Assembly: GCA_964023205.1 (NCBI GenBank)
Contig: OZ026841.1
Location: 31,820,399-31,884,398, forward strand
Length of the DNA stretch: 64,000 nucleotides
Direction: 5' to 3'
From: Lutraria lutraria
Taxonomy: Eukaryota; Mollusca; Bivalvia; Venerida; Mactridae
Shown here: in pieces, positions 57,770-64,000 of the stretch
Numbering within the stretch: position 1 is the first letter of the stretch
Layout: the number at the start of each line of letters is the position of its first letter
Position numbers and translations under genes: made by a program
Notes under the pieces: model-generated
Database searches by the model: none
The model's input: only the letters and a program-made list of their open reading frames with translations
What the model was told of the DNA's origin: nothing

Positions 57770-58175
57770 TAAATTAGCCGTCAAAATTACATTTACGAGT
57801 ATTTAACCTTTTAAGGGTAAATGTTGTTGAGCCTTATGAAAATAATAGCCAGTAAATGAAAAGAGTATTTAATTATTTTAGCCTCTTATAAGAAAAAAGT
57901 TTCATCAAATCTCTATAACCGAAAGTTGAAAAGTACGGATCTCATTTTAAGATTTTCTATATCAACAGTAATTAATTCATTAACCAACCTTTGTTATACC
58001 CCTTTGTTATATCGCAAATAGTAATGTAATTATTATTTTCAAAAGTATATACGCGGTGAAAAGTTGCTGAACTGAGAAACCAATTTCTCAACACGCTGAC
58101 CTGTAATCAGGGTGAAGGTTATAAACTGGGGCCCGAAAAAACACCAACTATGTTTCAGGAAAGGATATTTAAAAA
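57770..58175. repeat. Duplicated flank block, copy B
   Basis: This is the second copy of the block at 56.31-56.71 kb: AAATTACATTTACGAGTATT, TTCATTAACCAACCTTTGTT, TTGTTATATCGCAAATAGTA, TATATACGCGGTGAAAAGTT, CACCAACTATGTTTCAG. The 57.08-57.33 kb SINE lies between the two copies. Confidence 0.8.
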
Positions 58176-58392
58176 AGGACTTTTAATAACAAAGACACAC
58201 AAATCATCTCATTATATACGTTTATATTTCTTTTTCTTGTTTATAATGTATATGTTTGATTTGTTTCCCAGTAATAGGTATGAGGTTTTACCCGTCAAAT
58301 CTGTTTTAACTCCATATAGATTTGCTACTGCAGACCGTATCAGGACAGTACACATTGGAGAGATTGTGTTGTTGCCAATTCTTGTAGTTTTT

Positions 58393-58420
58393 GGACTTGA
58401 TTTTTATCAAAATCAAGTCC
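58393..58420. repeat. Perfect 12-bp stem hairpin
   Basis: GGACTTGATTTT, a four-base loop TATC, and AAAATCAAGTCC make a perfect hairpin. The half AAAATCAAGTCC recurs at about 59556. There is no G/C-rich stem plus U-tract of the bacterial terminator kind. Confidence 0.8.
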
Positions 58421-59829
58421 TTTGTAATCGTTGACTTATATTTGTCGCTGGACTCCATAACAGCTTGGTTAAAAGAATGCCACATAAAGGAAATAGTACG
58501 CAACTAAATGGTATGTTTATATAGAAGTATCTGGAATCTTTCCCCAATTAAGTGTGTCAGATCTAAATACATTTCAAATCATTCTATTGTAACTACATGG
58601 AAAGAGTCATGTATCTAAATAAGTGCTTGTCGGTAGATACATGCGATTTTCAAATGCGTAGAATTAAAACCGCGTATTCACTGTCCAATAAAATATCTTG
58701 CCGTAAAAGTAGTTCTACTTTCGGTTTCGTTCGATAGAACTTTCAGAAAAATCTCCACGGACGTATTCATGCATTTGCAACAATCTACCATCGATGTGTG
58801 TGTTTTGTGCCTTTCTAACATTTCTTAATATTACAAAGCGAATTCTCATTTAATCGTATTCCGGGATATTCACACCAACTAGTGTTATTTTGATGACGGA
58901 ATCGCTATTTATAGACTCACTCCCCGCAGTGGCTAGTAGCAAAGCGTAACCGATGTGGGGAGTTTGATTTATCGAAGCTTGAATGTTAAAACTGCGGCTT
59001 AAGAATAGTAATTCGAGTCGCTAAATACGAACGTAAATTACTGGATACGTGCTTTTAAAATTTACTGTTTAAGAGATCCTTTTACGCCAGATTATTTAGA
59101 ATTACATAATCACGTCTGAATTTCATGCAACATCGGGTTAACTATAGGTCATATAGGTCTTACTCTACTGTGTCAGGACCTTTTTGATTTGAGTGACCCT
59201 GAATGTGTTCAATGCGACGATGTTCTGTTGTGTTAAAACCAGAAGAATCAATGTTTGTATTTACTGTAACTGAAGTGTTTTTTACTAGTTTTGTACAATA
59301 AAGAGTTTTTAATGCAATTAAATTGTCCTCAATTAATGTGCTAATCATTAAACTTTCCAATATCAGGTTTTTTTCATTTTAAAATTTTAGAGAAGGGACT
59401 ATAGTAAAGCCCTAGCTTATGTCATTTACCTATATGCATATGACCTGCATTACAATATGAATGAATAATCGGTCCGTAATTTTAAATGTTAAAATATTTG
59501 TATGGGCTCGAACGATGTGGGTACACATTTCTCTCTTTTGTCTCGTATGGTAAAAATCAAGTCCGACAGTACTTTCAGTACTTTGATTATCACTGGCACT
59601 TGTTTAGAAAGAATAACCCGACCCACTGCGGTCGCTCTTACAACTATCAATGCGTATAGAAAAGTAAAGATAACAAGCTCTAAAACGATAGTAGAACATA
59701 TTTTCAGGGTTTTCAAACTTGCGTCATATTGTCTGACTTCTATGCACAGTAAGATCTTTTCTCATTCTATCGGCACCGTTCTCACACCAAACCTTGCCCA
59801 TACAAGTGTGAATTCCGACGAGTTCAAAT
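58421..59829. other. Unassigned, somewhat richer in CG than its surroundings
   Basis: Opposed frames lie at 59502-59837 (+, 111 codons) and 59489-59716 (-, 75 codons); neither has motifs I recognise. A piece at 59525-59580 repeats, inverted, sequence at 37.1 kb, and 58.70-58.80 kb resembles the inverse of 38.19-38.26 kb. This suggests that part of the region is an old dispersed repeat. Confidence 0.4.
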
Positions 59830-60100
59830 TTATTTAGTATCGGAGGCTGCTGCATTCGAGAAAATGCTAATTTTAGACATTTTAAAGCGTTTCCGCCTTG
59901 GCCTAGTGTCACGTGAATGGTCAATCTCTACACAGAGTTGTCGTTCCTTTCTTATATACACACACTTCAGTTTGGTGCCGAAATCAAATTTCAGTTTGTG
60001 AAAAACGTAAGATTTTCCACTACCACCCGGACCAAACAACACTATTTTATGACCTGCTACAACAGACGTATAGAAATACGCCTGACTTTTACTAAGCATG
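59830..60100 (-). CDS. Short ORF with Walker A P-loop (possible helicase-type ATPase fragment)
   Basis: From ATG at 60098 on the minus strand the frame reads MLSKSQAYFYTSVVAGHKIV, then LFGPGGSGKSYVFHKLK and ends at 59830, about 89 residues. GPGGSGKS is a perfect Walker A motif, and the preceding QxxxYxxVVxGxxxxLFGPGG layout resembles the start of Pif1-type helicases, where TGPGGTGKS follows a Q-like motif. No Walker B or later helicase motif appears in the following sequence, so it is a first exon or a fragment. The longer frame up to 60237 crosses a 60-bp tandem duplication and is probably untranslated. Identification is tentative. Confidence 0.4.
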
Positions 60101-60120
60101 GTGAAATATGACAAAAAAGA

Positions 60121-60240
60121 GAGAATACTTACAAATCTGTATTTAAAAGTCCAATACACCCTGTAAGAATTGCAAATAAGAAAATACTTACAAATGTGTA
60201 ATGTTTGAATATCTAAAACACCCGGTAAGAATTGCAATAG
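60121..60240 (-). repeat. 60-bp tandem duplication containing splice-like signals
   Basis: Two adjacent copies, 60121-60180 and 60181-60240, share AATACTTACAAAT, TAAGAATTGCAA and related words. On the minus strand each holds TTGCAATTCTTAC(A/C)G, about 28 bases, then ATTTGTAAGTATT. The inner copy thus looks like an acceptor plus tiny exon plus strong donor, while the outer one has lost the AG. It lies just upstream of the P-loop ORF. Confidence 0.65.
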
Positions 60241-60304
60241 ACACGTTTTAACACAAAACCAATATGCTCAGGTACTATCACCCCCTTACACAACATTATC
60301 GTAG

Positions 60305-60412
60305 TTATAAAAAGCAGGGAACCAGACAAAACGTGGTGCGCGCCACTGTCCGGGTTGATGCAGTCGATCCAAGTTTGCAAGTTTATTTCAAGTCAGTATA
60401 TAAACACGGTGT
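60305..60412 (+). promoter_or_regulatory. Candidate promoter region with two TATA-like boxes
   Basis: TTATAAAAAGCAGG near 60305 and AGTATATAAACACGG near 60396 precede the candidate first exon at 60454. The second is about 50 bases from the ATG. The P-loop ORF reads away on the other strand, so a shared divergent promoter is possible. No transcript evidence is available. Confidence 0.35.
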
Positions 60413-60453
60413 GAATACCACGTGACTTTTTGCTAAGGTTTGGTGTTCCAACA

Positions 60454-60475
60454 ATGGCGGATTCCGTCGATTCAG
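60454..60475 (+). CDS. Candidate first coding exon of a gene running off the window
   Basis: CCAACAATGGCGGATTCCGT starts a short frame, MADSVDS, that ends at a consensus donor (TTCAG|GTAAGA at 60476). A strong start context, the MAD opening common among animal proteins, a donor in phase 1 and TATA-like boxes upstream make this a plausible first exon. The 3.4-kb transposon at 60648 would then sit in the first intron. The next exon is not in the window, so the product cannot be named, and chance cannot be excluded. Confidence 0.4.
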
Positions 60476-62279
60476 GTAAGATTTTTCATCCTTGTAGTCT
60501 TATATGTACTTTATATTAAAAAAGATCTTCGCTAGAGCCCGGCCATTTAAAAAACTCACACTCGGTTGTAGATTTTTTAGCATAATATCCCCTAGTTAAA
60601 TCGTAAAGTGTCACCGCGCATTTTTCATATACACAATGTAAGTACCCAGCCAGCATCACTATGTCGGCCCGACGGCGGCTAAAGAGCGGAATATCGACAA
60701 TATTTGTCAACGTCAATCCTACATAGGGCCGACATAGGTTGATTTTATAAAAAGTGTGTATTACACTTAGTGTTAACTTATTTAAGTTCTAACCTATTCT
60801 GTAGACATGAATATGTAAAATATAAATGATAAACACGATGAATCTGACTCTTTACATTCGTTCAAATCTCAATGTCTAGTAGATGTCGGATTGATGTAGG
60901 GCCTATGTAGACGAATGTATTTTGTCATTAATGAGTTAACTGTTTTTACATAATCAATGAGGCGAATGAAAGAAGTGAAGAAGCAAAACGTTAATTTTGC
61001 ATTAAAATGTAAGTATTCATTTACATTTTGAAATCTTAGATAACTTGTAACAAGATTTAAGTATCTAGCCTTTTCTAGGTCAACCGCCTGCATTAGTCAT
61101 TTAGTGCTGACCGCCATATTTGAATTTCTTGAACTAGTGTCAGCAGCAGGTCGGATAGATTTCATGAAAATAACAAGTTTTCGTTGCAAGAAACATGTCA
61201 GTGAGTTTGGAAAATTACTTTAAAAGGCATACATCAACAACAGCGGGTGGATATTGACAGTAAAGTAATTATCTTGGGAACTTATTTTAGCTTGTTGCTT
61301 TATTGTCATATGTTTTCGCGACTGTCTATAACAAAAGAAAATTGCTCATGTTACTAATTTCATGTTTATGCAGAATATCTACATTCAATGAATTTTATGT
61401 TATTCATTTGATTTCATTGTTTTACCATAATGGTTTATTTACACCAAAGACCAATGACCAGTATGTACTCAGTCTAATAATTAAATTCAAAATTATTTCT
61501 AAATCTTTGTGTAAAATTACTCTTATTTCCATTTGTCTCTTGTTTTAGCTCCAGACCAGCAGATTTTTACAACTATACAGTATAAAAAAGATGAAGCAGA
61601 ACTGGTTTTTGAAGTACAGAAAGTGCACTAAGTTGCTAAATAATATATTAAACATGATTGATTGGAGAAAATTATGCACTTAGAGGATTCAAGGAATTAC
61701 AACTTTTCTTAAATGACAGGTATGTGGGGCTTGTATGGTAAATTTATATCAATTAGACATTGAACTTTCAACTGCTCATATTAATTTATTCTGTATAAAT
61801 AATGAATGCATAAATAATTATTCTAAAAAGTTCTAATTATAAATAATATTTTGAAATAATATATATTGATGGAAATAAGATCTACCTATAGACTCTATTA
61901 TATAGGAGTATACAAGTATAAATCATGTCATTGTTCTGTTAATGTTGTTAACTTTTTAGTATGACTAGATACCATAGATTGTTATAAGGTACATGTTTGA
62001 AATACAATGAATATGTTGTTTTTGAATTTGATTTTATATTTTACAGGTCAGCTATCAGTGAAGGATAGCAAAGACACAGCATGGCATACACATGTATTTA
62101 GTAGTTAGTCGCCAGAGAGTGTGTCGGACTATACAATGGTTATGTTGCAAGTTGGCAATATACTAGTAACATTCATTGTAAGTACAAATGTAATTATTAT
62201 CACATATATATCATATATATAAATATATCTTGTAAAGTTGTATACAAATTACAACAATTAGATATTTAAGATTTTAAGC

Positions 62280-62440
62280 TTGATTACTCTTACTCTTAGT
62301 TGCTGTGTGATATATTGTAATTTGTAAATTGGCTGGGATATTCACCAGCCCGATCAGCTTAGTTGCTAGAGCATCTGACTTGCAAGCAAGAGATCGCGGG
62401 TTTGAGCCATGCATCGGGTACATTATTTTCCTCTTCCTAT
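62280..62440 (+). mobile_element. tRNA-derived SINE unit inside copy 2
   Basis: TTGGCTGGGATATTCACCAG, an A-box region (GATCAGCTTAGTTGCTAGAG), a B box (GGGTTTGAGCC) and the trailer GTACATTATTTTCCTC. It is the partner of the unit at 40.69-40.85 kb. Confidence 0.6.
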
Positions 62441-62499
62441 TACATTTGATGCCGTTAGTATGAGACTAGCCTCGAAATCCTTTTTTTTAATAAAAAGGA

Positions 62500-62665
62500 A
62501 GGAGCAATGTGGTGGTGTGATACATAATAGTAATACATTGTATTTATGAATTGGATGGGATATTCACCAGCCCGATTAGCTCAGTCGGTAGAGTATCTGA
62601 CTTGCAAGCAGAAGGTGGCGGGTTTGAGTCCTCGCATTGGGTACATTATTTTCCTCCTATTACAG
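62500..62665 (+). mobile_element. Second tRNA-derived SINE unit inside copy 2
   Basis: GATGGGATATTCACCAG, CCCGATTAGCTCAGTCGGTA as A-box region, GGGTTTGAGTCC as B box, and the trailer GTACATTATTTTCCTCCTAT. It is the partner of the unit at 40.49-40.64 kb. The tRNA-like head is the best preserved in the window, but its acceptor ends do not pair. Confidence 0.6.
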
Positions 62666-64000
62666 CAGTATGATTTAATTTGAACCTAATTATCTACATG
62701 AAATAGGAAACTATTTGGCTAATTGCATTAGTTAAAGGAAATGAATTGTGCTTATTGTATGTTTTTAAATACTGTGTTATCAATTTATGGATTAATTATA
62801 ATTATTGTAGCTGAAGCTGTACAAAGGACAATTCAAAGTGTTTAGGAAGCTGATGTTAAGGTGGTGTTGAGACAGTGCCTATGTAGTATGTACCAACAGT
62901 GACGAGGGATAGTGGAAAAAGAAGCGAAAAATAATATTAATCTACTATAAACAATTACATGAATGACCAAAATGAACTTTTATAGTGTTTTTAAGTTTTT
63001 GGTTAAGACTTTTGGAAGATATATACAGTGTATTTTTAATTTGTTACTTAGCATTAGTAATTTTGCATTTGTTTATGTATGAGTATGATTAATTGTGTGA
63101 ATAATTAAATTTAGAAGTGCCAAATAGTACAATATCACTGACCACATTCATATTTTAAACATAGGATTTCCAGAGTAATGAAAATCTAAGTTATATATTG
63201 ATTTCTTATTGTATTTTTCATTCTTCATGTATTTGGGTTTCATTTTAGCTTAATTGTCATAACATGAAATACATTAGATAGCGGAAACATAGCTAGAATT
63301 TGAATATATTTTTTATCATAATGGGTCTGGGACTCTATTCCAGTTCATACCCTATGAACTTTCAAGAGCTACATTAAGACTCATGTATATCATTTTTCTA
63401 CTGTTATATTTTGCCCCATAATTTAACAATTAAGAACTTGTTGTTTTTTTAAAGAAAGAGAGCAATATTAATCTATCCTTAGTATTACCTGTAAACCTTA
63501 AATTTTACTTTGAAATTATTTCTATTTCATGGAAGGAGTGTCTGGATTTGGAATACTAATCTGGAGCCCAGTCCCATAATTAAGATCATAAGATGTACAT
63601 GATCACCATGATGTTGATTAAATAAATATAGAAAATACTCTATTTATTTTGTTATCTTAATGAAAGATGACCTGTTAGAAATTAACAAATATATGAAATA
63701 ACTTGTAGTAGCTTTGTAACCAAACTCTCTCACTCGGGCTAGTTTGATTGTTTCCTCACATGACAGCAGACTATGATCCATGTATGAACAAGCATGAGTT
63801 TATACAATATTTATCTTACTAGCTTCTGTTCGCAGTAGGTCTATACCAGTATTTTAGGGGTCATTAAAGCGATTCCTGGAATATCGGCAGAACATCGGAT
63901 AAATGTCGGGGAAATCTTGTCGGGCCGACATCGAGCCGCGTTGCAAATTCTAGGCGGGTCGATGTCGGAACGACCAAGATGCCGATGTAGGGCCAACATT

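Larger units (their letters stand above)
60648..64000. mobile_element. 3.4-kb DNA transposon, copy 2, inverted and cut by the window end
   Basis: It starts CCCAGCCAGCATCACTATGT and continues as the near-identical reverse complement of 42481 down to about 39145; only some 45 bases are missing at the window edge. The 81-codon frame at 61303-61548 differs from its partner at 41588-41833 at two residues. Two tRNA-like units are at the same relative places. Such similarity points to recent movement or to gene conversion between the copies. Confidence 0.85.

Noticed and set aside
62571..62645. Functional tRNA-Ala gene
   Set aside because: It is well preserved in the middle but lacks a paired acceptor stem, and it lies within a transposon copy together with a second SINE unit.

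Overview
The window looks like nuclear DNA of a lophotrochozoan animal, most likely a bivalve mollusc. It is AT-rich, gene-poor and built mostly of decayed mobile elements. Genes have introns with GT/AG borders. The tRNA-derived SINEs, the DIRS-type retroelement, and the GT10 fucosyltransferase and orphan receptor genes all suit a mollusc. Nothing suggests a prokaryote: there are no operons, ribosome binding sites or CRISPR arrays.

Layout. 1-2.9 kb: broken LINE (+). 3.3 kb: short hairpin element. 5.5-7.5 kb: decayed DIRS-like retroelement (gag zinc finger, RT, RNase H, tail of a tyrosine recombinase). 8.9-11.3 kb: 34-bp minisatellite with higher-order structure. 11.6-18.05 kb: large element with inverted arms of about 1 kb, holding a broken L1/Tx1-type LINE (-). 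18.2-19.9 kb: alpha-1,3-fucosyltransferase gene (+) with a single-base frameshift. 21.5-24.4 kb: receptor pseudogene (+). 25.5-27.6 kb: seven scattered copies of a 15-bp box. 28-34 kb: nested repeats, including a TA-flanked mariner-type MITE. 34.39-44.17 kb: a 9.8-kb foldback-like element whose arms are palindromic satellite arrays, flanked by a 6-bp direct repeat (GAGCAT). A 3.4-kb non-coding DNA transposon is nested inside it. 45.6-46.2 kb: intronless globin with an N-terminal acylation signal (globin X-like). 51.2-53.4 kb: intact three-exon class A GPCR (-). 55.5-56.0 kb: decayed copy of that receptor's first two exons. 59.8-60.1 kb: short P-loop ORF (-). 60.45 kb: candidate first exon (+), followed by a second, inverted copy of the 3.4-kb transposon that runs off the window.

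Probable functional genes are the globin, the receptor at 51.2-53.4 kb and perhaps the fucosyltransferase. They share no pathway; two act at membranes as a secreted-pathway enzyme and a receptor, and the globin is probably membrane-tethered. The three receptor loci are a small duplicated family with one survivor. Four long repeat pairs in the window are all in inverted orientation. The strongest candidate for something undescribed is the 34.39-44.17 kb satellite-armed element; the 15-bp box cluster at 25.5-27.6 kb is second. All identifications come from reading motifs and comparing parts of the window by eye; no database was searched.
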